44,165 nt of DNA from Burkholderiaceae bacterium 16 (GTDB lineage: Bacteria; Pseudomonadota; Gammaproteobacteria; Burkholderiales; Burkholderiaceae), in the NCBI GenBank assembly GCA_000955785.1, contig JYOD01000083.1:1-44165 (forward strand), given 5' to 3'. This document shows positions 17,522-26,040 of the stretch, one piece after another (within the stretch, counting starts at the first letter, position 1; every line of letters starts with the position of its first letter). Position numbers and translations under genes: made by a program. Under the pieces are notes generated by a model. That model saw nothing but the letters and a program-made list of their open reading frames with translations, searched no databases and was not told where the DNA came from.

Positions 17522-17577
17522 AAAAAAGCCTCCGACAATTTTGTTGTCGGCCAGCATGCCCCGGCTAACGGAAGGCT
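17522..17577 (-). promoter_or_regulatory. Terminator-like folded leader upstream of the chemoreceptor gene
   Basis: On the minus strand, CCGACAA and TTGTCGG (17550-17544 and 17538-17532) form a hairpin. Around it, AGCCTTCC (17577-17570) can pair with GGAGGCT (17533-17527), and six T residues follow immediately (17527-17522). The whole could fold as a three-way junction ending in an intrinsic terminator, 25 bases before the chemoreceptor start. It may be an attenuator, a riboswitch-like element, or the end of a short RNA started further upstream. I do not recognise a known riboswitch class in it. Confidence 0.55.
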
Positions 17578-17857
17578 GTTGGAGAACTGTAGGGCTGGAG
17601 CGGAAATGTGCGGACATTTTGCTGCGCGAGGGAATCCTGAGGGTAGGCGCGTGATGAATTCGCCGCTATTGCGCGTTGAACGCGCTTCCCCTGCCTGTCT
17701 GGTATCCCGGACATTCAGACGTTGGGAAGCCTTGTACATTTTTGCGGTCTACGCCCCGGCCGCGCGCGCTTCTGATATAAAGCCACGCACAGGAATCCAG
17801 GCCTCAGATCACGCCGGCGCGGTGTGGCCGGCATGGATGGCATCGGGAAGGAGCCAG

Positions 17858-18808
17858 ATGGAACTGCGCCAGCTTCAGTATTTTGTCCGGGTGGTGGAAC
17901 TCGGCAGCATGAGCCGCGCTGCGCTCGATCTCGATATGGTGCAGTCCGCCATGAGCCAGCAGATCAGCCGGCTGGAGAGCGAACTCTCGACGCGGCTGCT
18001 GCGCCGGACCACGCGCGGCGTCACGCCCACCGAAGCCGGCCTGGCCTTCTTCCGCGAAGCCCAGCTGGCGCTGCGCCATGCCGAGCAGGCCAAGCGCGCC
18101 GCCCACCACGCGCGGCTGTCCGGCACGGTCAGCGTCGGCCTGGCACCCACCACCGCGTCGGTGATCGGCGTGCCGCTGATGCGCGCCATGCGCGAGCGCT
18201 ATCCGGATGTGCGCCTGCATATGGTGGAGAGTCTGTCCGGCCACCTCAGCGCCATGCTCAACGCCCGCCAGCTCGACCTCGCCGTCCTCTTCGATACCAA
18301 TGTGGCGCGCCGCTGGAGCGTGATGCCGCTGCTGGAGGAAACCCTGTTCCTGATCCGCTCGCGCAAGGCGCTGCCTCCCGGCGTCGATGCCGACGCGCCC
18401 GCGCGGCTGCGCATGGCGCAGTTGCAGGACGTGCCGCTGATCATGCCCACCGGCCTGCACGGCCTGCGCAGCACCCTCGACGCTGCCTTCTCCCGCGTGA
18501 AGATCGTGCCGCACGTGGTGCAGGAGGTGGATTCCCTCGCCATGCTGATGGACGCGGTCGACCTTGGCTTCGGTGGCACCCTGCAGCCCTGGGCCGCGGT
18601 GGGGCGCTATGCCGATGCCGGACAGCGCTTCCACCTTGCCGAGATCGCCGATCCCAAGGTGCGGCGCCAGAACGTGCTGTGCAGCCTCTCCGACGATGAA
18701 CTGTCGCCCGCCGCATTGGCCCTGCGCGTGGTGCTGGCCGATTGCGCCCGCGAACTGGTGCGCTCCGGTGCCTGGCGGGGCGCGCGGCTGCTGGGGCCGG
18801 AGGGCTGA
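17858..18808 (+). CDS. tcuR: LysR-family regulator of tricarballylate utilisation (TcuR-like)
   Basis: The 316-residue product starts at 17858 with a strong GGGAAGGAG site. The N-terminal winged helix-turn-helix is clear (MELRQLQYFVRVVELGSMSR, AMSQQISRLESELSTRLLRR, GVTPTEAG), followed by the periplasmic-binding-protein-like inducer domain. It resembles the Nac/Cbl-like LysR branch to which TcuR belongs. It lies immediately upstream of tcuA and tcuB in the same direction, so it most likely controls them in response to tricarballylate. The assignment as TcuR depends mainly on this context. A palindrome at 18837-18863 lies between it and tcuA. Confidence 0.8.
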   Translation: MELRQLQYFVRVVELGSMSRAALDLDMVQSAMSQQISRLESELSTRLLRRTTRGVTPTEAGLAFFREAQLALRHAEQAKRAAHHARLSGTVSVGLAPTTASVIGVPLMRAMRERYPDVRLHMVESLSGHLSAMLNARQLDLAVLFDTNVARRWSVMPLLEETLFLIRSRKALPPGVDADAPARLRMAQLQDVPLIMPTGLHGLRSTLDAAFSRVKIVPHVVQEVDSLAMLMDAVDLGFGGTLQPWAAVGRYADAGQRFHLAEIADPKVRRQNVLCSLSDDELSPAALALRVVLADCARELVRSGAWRGARLLGPEG

Positions 18809-18836
18809 GGCAGGACGGGGCAGGGCGGGGCAGGGC

Positions 18837-18863
18837 GGGGGTATCACGAATCGTGATGCCCCC
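18837..18863. promoter_or_regulatory. LysR-type operator palindrome between tcuR and tcuA
   Basis: ATCACGAATCGTGAT (18843-18857) is a perfect 15-base palindrome that fits the T-N11-A and ATC-N9-GAT forms of LysR sites. It is flanked by GGGGG and CCCCC, so the full element could also fold as a hairpin. It lies about 150 bases upstream of tcuA. Just before it, GGGGCAGGGC is tandemly repeated (18818-18837). A role as TcuR site is inferred. Confidence 0.55.
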
Positions 18864-19005
18864 ATGCGATAAGAGGGCTTAGCAGGGCGCCGGGGGGCCG
18901 CTACATTGCGGGCATCCCAACCGGAACCCTTATCGTGCTTTCCAATATTCGAATCCGGGAGCAGTCCCCGCCAGCTTCCTTCAGTCTTGCAGGAGGCGTT
19001 CGCCC

Positions 19006-20433
19006 ATGATCGATGTCCTGGTCATTGGCGGTGGCAATGCTGCCCTGTGCGCCGCTCTGATGGCGCGCGAAGCGGGTGCCAGCGTGCTGTTGCTCGAGGC
19101 GGCCCCGCGCGAATGGCGCGGCGGCAACTCCCAGCACACCCGCAACCTGCGCTGCATGCACGATGCGCCCCAAGACGTGCTGATCGACGCCTATCCCGAA
19201 GAGGAGTACTGGCAGGATCTGCTCAAGGTCACCGGCGGCCTCACCGACGAGCGCCTTGCCCGGCTGGCGATCCGCGCCTCCTCCAGTTGCCGCGACTGGA
19301 TGCGCAGCCACGGCGTGCACTTCCAGCCGCCACTGTCGGGCGCGCTGCATGTGGCGCGCACCAATGCCTTTTTCATGGGCGGCGGCAAGGCGCTGGTCAA
19401 TGCGTACTTCCGCAGCGCCGAGGCGCTTGGCGTGCAGGTGCGCTACAACGCGCCGGTGGACGCCATCGAACTGGACAGCGGCCGCTTCGTCGCCGCCCAC
19501 ATCGGTAGCGAGCGCATCGAGGCACGCAGCTGCGTGCTGGCCGCCGGCGGCTTCGAGTCCAACCGCGAGTGGCTGCGAGAGGCCTGGGGCCAGAACGCGG
19601 ATGGCGACTGGCCGGCCGACAATTTCCTGATACGCGGCACGCGCTTCAATATGGGCGTGCTGCTGAAGTACATGATCGAGGCCGGCGCCGATGCCATCGG
19701 CGATCCCTCGCAATCGCACTGCGTGGCCATCGACGCGCGCGCGCCGCTGTACGACGGCGGCATCTGCACCAGGGTGGACTGCGTCTCGCTGGGCGTGATG
19801 CTCAACCGCAACGCCGAACGCTTCTACGACGAGGGCGAGGATTTCTGGCCGAAGCGCTACGCCATCTGGGGGCGGCTGGTGGCGCAGCAGCCGGGGCAGA
19901 TCGGCTATTCGATCATCGACGCCAAGGCCGTGGGCCGTTTCATGCCGCCGGTGTTCCCGGGCGCGCGCGCCAATACGCTGCCGGAGCTGGCGCTCCAGCT
20001 CGGGCTGGACGAGGCCACCTTCGTGCGCACCATCAAGGCGTACAACGCCGCTTGCCGCGTCGGCACCTTCGACCACACGGTGCTGGACGATTGCCGTACC
20101 GAGGGCATCGCACCGGCCAAGACCCACTGGGCGCGGCCCATCGACACCGCGCCGTTCTTCGGCTATGCGCTGCGTCCCGGCATCACCTTCACCTATCTCG
20201 GGCTCAAGGTGAACGAGCACGCCGCGGTGCACTTCGGCGGCAAGCCCAGCGCCAACCTGTTCGTGGCCGGCGAGATGATGGCCGGCAACGTGCTCGGCAA
20301 GGGCTATACGGCGGGGGTCGGCATGGCCATCGGCACGGCCTTCGGCCGCATCGCCGGCACACAGGCCGCAGCGGCCGCGCTCGGACGGCCCGTTCAGAAT
20401 GAACTACAGGAAGAGCAGCATGCAACATCTTGA
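19006..20433 (+). CDS. tcuA: FAD-dependent tricarballylate dehydrogenase TcuA
   Basis: The 475-residue product starts at 19006 after an AGGAGG site. It begins with the FAD-binding Rossmann motif (VLVIGGGNAALCAALMAREA) followed by LLLEAAP, and belongs to the fumarate reductase/succinate dehydrogenase flavoprotein family (RGGNSQHTRNLR near residue 40, VLAAGGFESN near 180, and the C-terminal LFVAGEMMAGNVLGKGYTAG). In Salmonella TcuA oxidises tricarballylate to cis-aconitate, which enters the TCA cycle. The downstream tcuB overlaps it by 14 bases, and this gene pairing is the strongest support for the call. Other 3-oxosteroid-dehydrogenase-like or citrate-analogue functions are possible but less likely. 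Confidence 0.85.
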   Translation: MIDVLVIGGGNAALCAALMAREAGASVLLLEAAPREWRGGNSQHTRNLRCMHDAPQDVLIDAYPEEEYWQDLLKVTGGLTDERLARLAIRASSSCRDWMRSHGVHFQPPLSGALHVARTNAFFMGGGKALVNAYFRSAEALGVQVRYNAPVDAIELDSGRFVAAHIGSERIEARSCVLAAGGFESNREWLREAWGQNADGDWPADNFLIRGTRFNMGVLLKYMIEAGADAIGDPSQSHCVAIDARAPLYDGGICTRVDCVSLGVMLNRNAERFYDEGEDFWPKRYAIWGRLVAQQPGQIGYSIIDAKAVGRFMPPVFPGARANTLPELALQLGLDEATFVRTIKAYNAACRVGTFDHTVLDDCRTEGIAPAKTHWARPIDTAPFFGYALRPGITFTYLGLKVNEHAAVHFGGKPSANLFVAGEMMAGNVLGKGYTAGVGMAIGTAFGRIAGTQAAAAALGRPVQNELQEEQHATS

Positions 20434-21589
20434 AGCGCTGACGCGCGAAGCGGCGGCGCTGGCCCAGGGCGTGCTGCTCACCGGGGACGAAGCCGAGGTT
20501 GGCCGCGTCATGCAGATCTGCAATGCCTGCCGCTATTGCGAAGGCTTCTGCGCCGTGTTTCCGGCCATGACGCGCCGGCTGGAATTCGGCAAGGCGGATA
20601 TCCACTACCTGTCCAACCTGTGCCACAACTGCGGCGCCTGCTACCACGCGTGCCAGTACGCACCGCCGCATGAGTTCGGGGTCAATGTGCCGCAGGCCAT
20701 GGCCAAGGTGCGTGCGCAGACGTATTCCGACTACGCCTGGCCCGCCGCCTTCGGTGGCCTGTACCGCCGCGCCGGCCTGGCCACCGCGCTGGCGCTGGCG
20801 GCCGGGCTGGCGCTGTTCCTGGTGATGGTGCTGGCCATGCGCGGCAGCCTGCTGCACGCGCCACTGGCCGGCAACTTCTACGCCATCTTCCCGCACAACC
20901 TGCTCGCGGCGATGTTCGGCGTGGTGTTCGGCTTTGCCGTGGCGGCGCTGGGTGTGGGGGTGATGTGCTTCTGGCGCAAGGTGTCGCCCGGCGAGGCCGA
21001 GGGCGAGAAACGCGGTCCGGCCATCGGCGGCGCGGCGCACGACGCGCTGCGGCTGCGCTACCTCGATGGCGGCCACGGGCAGGGCTGCAACAACGCGGAC
21101 GACGCGTTCACCTTGTGGCGCCGGCGCTTCCACCATTTCACCTTCTATGGCTTCATGCTGTGCTTTGCCGCCACGGCGGTGGCCACGCTGTACCACTACC
21201 TGCTGGACCTGCACGCGCCGTATGCGCCGGGCAGCTTGCCGGTGCTGCTCGGCACGGCAGGCGGTATCGGCCTGCTGATCGGTCCCGCCGGTTTGCTCTG
21301 GCTCAACCTGAGGCGCGATCCGCGCACAGGCGACGCGGCCCAGAAGCCGATGGACCGGGGCTTTATCGCGCTGCTGTTTTTCACCAGCCTGACCGGCCTG
21401 GCGCTGCTGGCGTGGCGCGACACATCGGCCATGGCGTTGCTGCTGGCAGTGCACCTGGGCGTGGTGATGGCACTGTTCCTGACCCTGCCTTACGGCAAGT
21501 TCGCGCACGGCATCTATCGCAGCGCGGCGCTGCTGAAATGGAATATCGAGAAACGCCGGCCGGGCAACCTGTCGCTCGGTTCGGACTGA
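20420..21589 (+). CDS. tcuB: Iron-sulfur membrane protein TcuB (electron acceptor of TcuA)
   Basis: The 389-residue product starts at 20420 with GGAAGAG 5 bases upstream; an ATG at 20399 lacks a good site. Two [4Fe-4S] motifs are visible: C34-C37-C40-C44 in CNACRYCEGFC and C68-C71-C74-C78 in CHNCGACYHAC. After residue 110 there are about six hydrophobic segments with several histidines (HHFTFYGFML, LYHYLLDLH) that may hold heme. TcuB reoxidises the flavin of TcuA and delivers electrons to the quinone pool. It overlaps tcuA and is surely co-translated with it. Confidence 0.88.
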   Translation: MQHLEALTREAAALAQGVLLTGDEAEVGRVMQICNACRYCEGFCAVFPAMTRRLEFGKADIHYLSNLCHNCGACYHACQYAPPHEFGVNVPQAMAKVRAQTYSDYAWPAAFGGLYRRAGLATALALAAGLALFLVMVLAMRGSLLHAPLAGNFYAIFPHNLLAAMFGVVFGFAVAALGVGVMCFWRKVSPGEAEGEKRGPAIGGAAHDALRLRYLDGGHGQGCNNADDAFTLWRRRFHHFTFYGFMLCFAATAVATLYHYLLDLHAPYAPGSLPVLLGTAGGIGLLIGPAGLLWLNLRRDPRTGDAAQKPMDRGFIALLFFTSLTGLALLAWRDTSAMALLLAVHLGVVMALFLTLPYGKFAHGIYRSAALLKWNIEKRRPGNLSLGSD

Positions 21590-21752
21590 AATCCGCGGTC
21601 ACGGCCGGGTTGGCAGGCCGGAGCCGCGGTCCTTGCCCCAGGCAACGTGTTGCCCGGCCCGCCGCGCATTGCGTGCCGGCATGGCCGCAGCGACTGCCAC
21701 CCCATTCCCTCCCGATACCCATTCGAATACACGAAATACACAGGAGACATCC

Positions 21753-22730
21753 ATGAAGCGAATCCGCACCTTTGGCATCTCGGCGTGCGCGCTGGCAGCG
21801 GCCATGCTTGCCCTGCCAGCCGGCGCCCAGGAGTATCCGGCCAGGCCAATCACCCTGGTCGTGCCGCACCCCGCAGGCGGGACATCCGACATCCTTGCCC
21901 GCACCGTTGCCGCGGAGATCGGCAAGACCCTCGGGCAGACCGTGCTGGTGGACAACCGGGGCGGGGCCAACGGCACCATTGCCGCCAAGCAGGTTGCGCA
22001 GGCCGCGCCAGACGGCTACACCTTGTTGCTGGCCACCGCCAGCACGCACGGCATCAATCCCACGCTGTACCGGAAGATTTCCTATGATGCGGCGAAGGAC
22101 TTCGCGCCCGTCGCGCTGCTGGCCACCGTGCCGAACGTGCTGGTGGTGGGCAAGCGCGTTCCGGTCCGGAACCTGCCTGAGTTGACCCGCTACATCAGAG
22201 CGAAGGCGGGAGGGGCCAATATGGGTTCGGCCGGCGCCGGCACGCCGGGACATCTGGCGGGCGAGATGTACAAGAATGAGGCGGCGCTGTCATTCCTGCA
22301 TGTACCGTACAAGGGCGGCGCGCCAGCCATTACGGATCTGGTTGGCGGCCAGATCGATTTCATGTTCACCACGTTGCCGGCCGTGCTGCCGCATATCAAG
22401 GCGGGTGCGGTGCGGGCACTGGCCGTGACCTCGCCGGCGCGCAGTGCGGCGCTGCCCGCCGTGCCCACCATGGCGGAATCGGGGCTGCCGGGTTTCCAGG
22501 CCGTTTCCTGGCATGGCGTGGTGGCGCCTGCCGGTACCCCGCCGGCGGTGCTGGACAAGTTGAGCAAGGCGATTGCCACAACGCTGGTCGTGCCAGAGGT
22601 AAGGAAGCGGCTGGCGCAGGAGGGCGCCGAAGCCGGCACGCTTACCCGGGTGGACTTCGGCAAGTTCATCGTCACGCAGATCGGCACCTGGGGCAGCGCC
22701 GTCAGGTCGTCCGGAGCCGGCGTGGACTGA
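21753..22730 (+). CDS. Bug/TctC-type periplasmic binding protein of the tcu cluster
   Basis: The 325-residue product has a signal peptide (RTFGISACALAAAMLALPAG, cleavage near GAQ) and the Bug signatures YPARPITLVVPHPAGGTSDI, VDNRGGANG and DGYTLLLATAST. The start at 21753 has AGGAGA 7 bases upstream. Located 163 bases after tcuB in the same direction, it may bind tricarballylate or citrate-like acids in the periplasm. No TctA or TctB subunits are encoded in this window, so it must use a distant permease or act as a sensor. The long gap may contain its own promoter. Confidence 0.9.
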   Translation: MKRIRTFGISACALAAAMLALPAGAQEYPARPITLVVPHPAGGTSDILARTVAAEIGKTLGQTVLVDNRGGANGTIAAKQVAQAAPDGYTLLLATASTHGINPTLYRKISYDAAKDFAPVALLATVPNVLVVGKRVPVRNLPELTRYIRAKAGGANMGSAGAGTPGHLAGEMYKNEAALSFLHVPYKGGAPAITDLVGGQIDFMFTTLPAVLPHIKAGAVRALAVTSPARSAALPAVPTMAESGLPGFQAVSWHGVVAPAGTPPAVLDKLSKAIATTLVVPEVRKRLAQEGAEAGTLTRVDFGKFIVTQIGTWGSAVRSSGAGVD

Positions 22731-22747
22731 AGCCCGTGTGAGTGGCG

Positions 22748-22764
22748 CCGCGGCCGGGCCGCGG
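22748..22764. terminator. Hairpin between convergent genes
   Basis: CCGCGGC and GCCGCGG (22748-22754 and 22758-22764) with a 3-base loop lie in the 55-base gap between the Bug gene and the convergent DUF35 gene. It is followed on plus by CCTTCTT, a weak T-rich tail. It is probably a bidirectional terminator. Confidence 0.45.
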
Positions 22765-22785
22765 GCCTTCTTACGCTGACTCCGC

Positions 22786-23184
22786 TTAGCGCGGCGTGAA
22801 GGTGGGCATGGGCGGCCCATCTTCCGTCGGCGTGAACACGAGTTTCACTTCTTGCCCGATACGCACGGTATCCAGGTCGCAATCCACGATGTTGGTCATC
22901 ATGGTCACGCCCTCTTCCAGCGCCACATAGGCAATGCAGAAGGGCGTGGGACCCGCGCGGCGCGTGACGCTGAACGAATAGATGGTGCCGCGGCCGGAAG
23001 CCTGTTTCCATTCGGTCTCGCCCATGCAGAACGGGCACAGCGTGCGCGGGTACCAGTGCGGCTTGCCGCAGGACTTGCAGTGCTTGACCAGCAGGCGGCT
23101 CTCACGTGCGGCTTCCCAGAACTCGGTATTGTCCGGCGCGACTTGCGGCGACTTGAGGGGAGTGGCTGTGTAAGGTGTGCTCAT
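22786..23184 (-). CDS. DUF35 / Zn-ribbon OB-fold protein, partner of the thiolase homologue
   Basis: The 132-residue product has a rubredoxin-like zinc ribbon with C36-C39 (CKSCG) and C50-C53 (CPFC), followed by an OB-fold (GTIYSFSVTRRAG, IGQEVKLVFT). These proteins form complexes with SCP2/Ltp-type thiolase homologues, and in steroid side-chain degradation the DUF35 protein is needed for retro-aldolase activity. It starts 4 bases after the stop of the thiolase homologue, so stoichiometric co-expression is expected. Confidence 0.88.
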   Translation of the reverse strand: MSTPYTATPLKSPQVAPDNTEFWEAARESRLLVKHCKSCGKPHWYPRTLCPFCMGETEWKQASGRGTIYSFSVTRRAGPTPFCIAYVALEEGVTMMTNIVDCDLDTVRIGQEVKLVFTPTEDGPPMPTFTPR

Positions 23185-23188
23185 CTTG

Positions 23189-24355
23189 TTACTCCCGTTC
23201 CATGATCAAGGTGGCGCTGCCATGGCGCGAGCCGAGATAGCCGCCGGTGCCCTGGGCCAGCGCCAGGTCGCAGTTCCTGACCTGCACGGCCGGATGCGCT
23301 TCGCCGCGCAACTGGCGCACGGCCTCGATCACCTTGGTGATGCCGCCGCGGTTGGCGGGATGGTTGTTGCACAGGCCGCCGCCGTCGGTATTGAAGGGCA
23401 GCTTGCCCACGCCGGAAATCAGGTTGCCGTCGGCCACGAACTTGCCGCCTTCGCCCTTCTTGCAGAAGCCCAGGTCTTCCAGTTGCATCAGCACCGTGAT
23501 GGTGAAGCTGTCGTAGATCGAGGCGTACTTGATGTCGGACGGCCGGATGCCGGCTTCTTCAAAGGCGACCGGGCCAGAGATGGCGGCGCCCGACCAGCTC
23601 AGGTCGACCATGCCGCCGAGCTGGCCCTTGACGGCCTCGCCGGCGCCAAGGATCTTGACCTTGGGGCGCTTGAGCCTGGCGGCGATTTCCGGACGCGCCA
23701 CGATGAGCGCGCCGCCGCCGTCGGACACGACGCAGCAGTCGAGCTTGCGGAGCGGATCGGAGATCATTGCCGAGTTCAGCACGTCGTCCACCGTCACCAC
23801 ATCGCGCAGCATGGCGTGGGGATTGTGCTGGGCATGATGCGACGCTGCGACCTTGATCCACGCCAGCTGCTCGCTGGTGGTGCCGTACTGATACATATGG
23901 CGCATCGCCACCATCGCGTACAGATTCACCGTGACCGGGTTGAACGGCGCCTCGAACGGCTGGTCGGGCAGGTTGGCGCCCCAGTTGCGCGCCTGCGTGC
24001 CGCTCGACCCTTCCGAGCGCGGCCGCCCCGCCAGCGTGATCAGCGCCACATTGCACTTGCCGGCGGCGATGGCCTGCGCGGCGTGCGACACGTGGACGAG
24101 ATACGCCGAGCCGCCGGTGTCGGTGGAGTCGACGTGGCGCACCTTCAGGCCGAGGTAGTCGACCATGTTGAGCGCGCCGAGGCCGGGCGCGTCGCCCGCG
24201 CAGAAATAGCCGTCCACGTCCTGCAGGCTGAGTCCGGCGTCTTCCAGCGCGCCCTTGGCGCACTCGGCGTGCAGTTGCGCGACGGTCTTGTCCGGTGCCT
24301 TGCGGGTCGGGTGCTCGTAGGCCCCGACGATATATGCCTTGCCGTTGATGCTCAT
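23189..24355 (-). CDS. Thiolase-fold protein of the SCP-x/Ltp type lacking catalytic cysteines
   Basis: The 388-residue product has the thiolase fold (GAYEHPTRKAPDKTVAQLHA at the N-terminus, NHPANRGGITKVIEAV with H332, and a C-terminal GTGGYLGSRHGSATL). The nucleophile region reads HVDSTDTGGSAYLVHVSHAA (75-92) and has no cysteine; the second cysteine near residue 370 is also replaced. It is therefore unlikely to be a true thiolase. Ltp2-type aldolases share exactly this loss and work with a DUF35 partner, cleaving beta-hydroxyacyl-CoA esters. The next gene is a DUF35 protein 4 bases away. The start at 24355 has a GGGAGA site. The substrate is probably the acid activated by the upstream CoA ligase. 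Confidence 0.82.
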   Translation of the reverse strand: MSINGKAYIVGAYEHPTRKAPDKTVAQLHAECAKGALEDAGLSLQDVDGYFCAGDAPGLGALNMVDYLGLKVRHVDSTDTGGSAYLVHVSHAAQAIAAGKCNVALITLAGRPRSEGSSGTQARNWGANLPDQPFEAPFNPVTVNLYAMVAMRHMYQYGTTSEQLAWIKVAASHHAQHNPHAMLRDVVTVDDVLNSAMISDPLRKLDCCVVSDGGGALIVARPEIAARLKRPKVKILGAGEAVKGQLGGMVDLSWSGAAISGPVAFEEAGIRPSDIKYASIYDSFTITVLMQLEDLGFCKKGEGGKFVADGNLISGVGKLPFNTDGGGLCNNHPANRGGITKVIEAVRQLRGEAHPAVQVRNCDLALAQGTGGYLGSRHGSATLIMERE

Positions 24356-24400
24356 GGGTCTCCCTGGTTGTTCGGGGTACTTTGTTGTCCTGCAAACGCC

Positions 24401-24440
24401 GAATCAATGAATCATGGAATCATCGAATCGGCGAAATGAT
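24401..24440. repeat. 8-base tandem repeat in the gap between the CoA ligase and the thiolase homologue
   Basis: GAATCA occurs at 24401, 24409 and 24417, then GAATCG at 24425 and GAAATGAT at 24433, so the unit GAATCATN is repeated about five times with an exact 8-base period. It lies 46-85 bases upstream of the thiolase-homologue start, within the transcribed or promoter region. It may be a regulator array or a microsatellite. Confidence 0.6.
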
Positions 24441-24486
24441 TAAAACAGATGCTTCGCGTTCTTGCTTGTTGCTGCGCGCTTCGCGC

Positions 24487-26040
24487 TCAGGGCGCGCGCC
24501 CGTACTGTTCGCGCAAGTCGCGCTTGAGCACTTTACCGATAGCGTTGCGCGGCAGTTCGTCCGTCAACACCAGTGCGGCAAGCCGCTGCATTTTCTCGAG
24601 CCGCCCGTTGACCCAGTCCAGCAGTCCGGCTGAATCGGCCGTGGCGCCCGGCTGCAGCACCACGAAGGCCACCGGCGTTTCGCCCCAGCGCTCCGAGGGC
24701 ACGCCGACCACGGCCGCATCGGCGATGTCCGCATGCTCCAGCAGTACCGCCTCGATATCGCTCGGATAGATATTGAAGCCGCCCGAGATGACCATGTCCT
24801 TCTTGCGGTCCATCAGCACGAGGAAGCCGTCGGCATCGAAGTAACCGACGTCGCCGGTGCGGATGAAGCGCTTGCCGGTGGCATCGAACCACTCGGCCTC
24901 GGCGGTCTTCTCCGGATGATTGTGGTAGCCGGACATCATCGCGGGCGAGCGCCCGACGATCTCGCCCGGTGTGCCGGCCGGCGCATCGGCCGGCAACTCC
25001 CGGCCATCGTCGTCCAGTAGCCGCATATCGGTATCCGCGGAGGGGCGCCCGACCGTGTGCAACTTGTCCGGATGTTCATGCGCGCGGAGCTCGCACCGCC
25101 CGCCGCCCTCGGTCATGCCGTAGTACTCGATCAGCGCACCGGGCCAGCGTGCCAGCACTTCAGCCTTCAGTGCGGCGGCAAAGGGCGCGCTGGTGCAAAA
25201 CTTGTAGCGGAACGACGACAAGTCGGTGCGGGCGAAATCCGGGTGTGTCAGGATGCGCTGGTACTGCACCGGCACCAGCATGGTGTGGGTGACGCGGTGC
25301 CTGGCCGCCAGTTCGAGATACTGGCCGGCGTCGAACTTGCGCATCAGCACCACGGTGCCGCCCAGCGACAAGGTGGGAAACAGGCTGACCAGCGTGGTGT
25401 TTGAGTACAGCGGGGTAGATAGCAGCGCCACGCTGTCGGGGCCGTAGCCGCCCTGGGTGGCGCGCTGCACGTGCGACGAGCGCATGCCGAAGGGCTGGAT
25501 GATGCCCTTGGGCACGCCGGTGGTGCCGGACGAGTAGATCAGGTTGAAGGCCCAGTCGGGCTGCACGTCGACGCTCGCCGGACGCGCGCCCGGGGGTGCC
25601 AGCCACTCCGAGAAGGCCAGGCCCGCGCCGCTGTCGTCCAGCGCGATGCAAGGAATCCCGAGTTCGGCTTCCAGTCCTTGCAAGGCGCTGCGCGTGCCGG
25701 CATCGATAAACAGCCGGCGCGCCCCCGAATCCTGCACCATGCCGCGCAGTGTCTCCGGGTTCAGGGCCGGGGACAGCGGCGCCACCGCCACGCCGGCGCG
25801 CAGGCTGCCGAGGAAGGCGGCGACGTATTCGATCGAGGTTGCCGCGCAGATGGCCACTGCCCCCTGCGCCGGCACGCCATCGCGCTGCAGCGCGGCGGCG
25901 ACGCGGTCGGCGAGCCGGTTCAGGCCGGCGAAGTCGATGGTGCGCTGGTCCAGCACCACGGCCGGGTGCCGCGGCCGTAGCGTGGCCTGAGCGTCGACCA
26001 GGGCGGCGAGCGGGGTGAAGTCAGTGCTTGTCAGTGACAT
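24487..26040 (-). CDS. Acyl-CoA synthetase / AMP-dependent carboxylate-CoA ligase
   Basis: The 517-residue product starts at 26040 (MSLTSTDFTPLAALVDAQAT); the longer open frame upstream has no family-like sequence. The family motifs are present: LIYSSGTTGVPKG near residue 170, YYGMTEGGGRC near 310, RTGDVGYFDADGFLVLMDRK near 395 with KDMVISGGFNIYPSDIE, and the C-terminal RNAIGKVLKRDLR with the catalytic lysine. It activates a carboxylic acid to its CoA thioester. Neighbouring hydratase and aldolase-like genes imply a short catabolic route for that acid, which sequence alone does not identify. The ribosome site is weak. Confidence 0.88.
   Translation of the reverse strand: MSLTSTDFTPLAALVDAQATLRPRHPAVVLDQRTIDFAGLNRLADRVAAALQRDGVPAQGAVAICAATSIEYVAAFLGSLRAGVAVAPLSPALNPETLRGMVQDSGARRLFIDAGTRSALQGLEAELGIPCIALDDSGAGLAFSEWLAPPGARPASVDVQPDWAFNLIYSSGTTGVPKGIIQPFGMRSSHVQRATQGGYGPDSVALLSTPLYSNTTLVSLFPTLSLGGTVVLMRKFDAGQYLELAARHRVTHTMLVPVQYQRILTHPDFARTDLSSFRYKFCTSAPFAAALKAEVLARWPGALIEYYGMTEGGGRCELRAHEHPDKLHTVGRPSADTDMRLLDDDGRELPADAPAGTPGEIVGRSPAMMSGYHNHPEKTAEAEWFDATGKRFIRTGDVGYFDADGFLVLMDRKKDMVISGGFNIYPSDIEAVLLEHADIADAAVVGVPSERWGETPVAFVVLQPGATADSAGLLDWVNGRLEKMQRLAALVLTDELPRNAIGKVLKRDLREQYGRAP

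Noticed and set aside
17522..17577. c-di-GMP (GEMM) riboswitch upstream of the chemoreceptor
   Set aside because: The conserved GEMM core segments are not present, although the position would be typical.
23177..24439. 420-codon plus-strand frame opposite the thiolase homologue
   Set aside because: His/Asp/Arg-rich composition typical of antisense frames; the thiolase fold is clear on the other strand.
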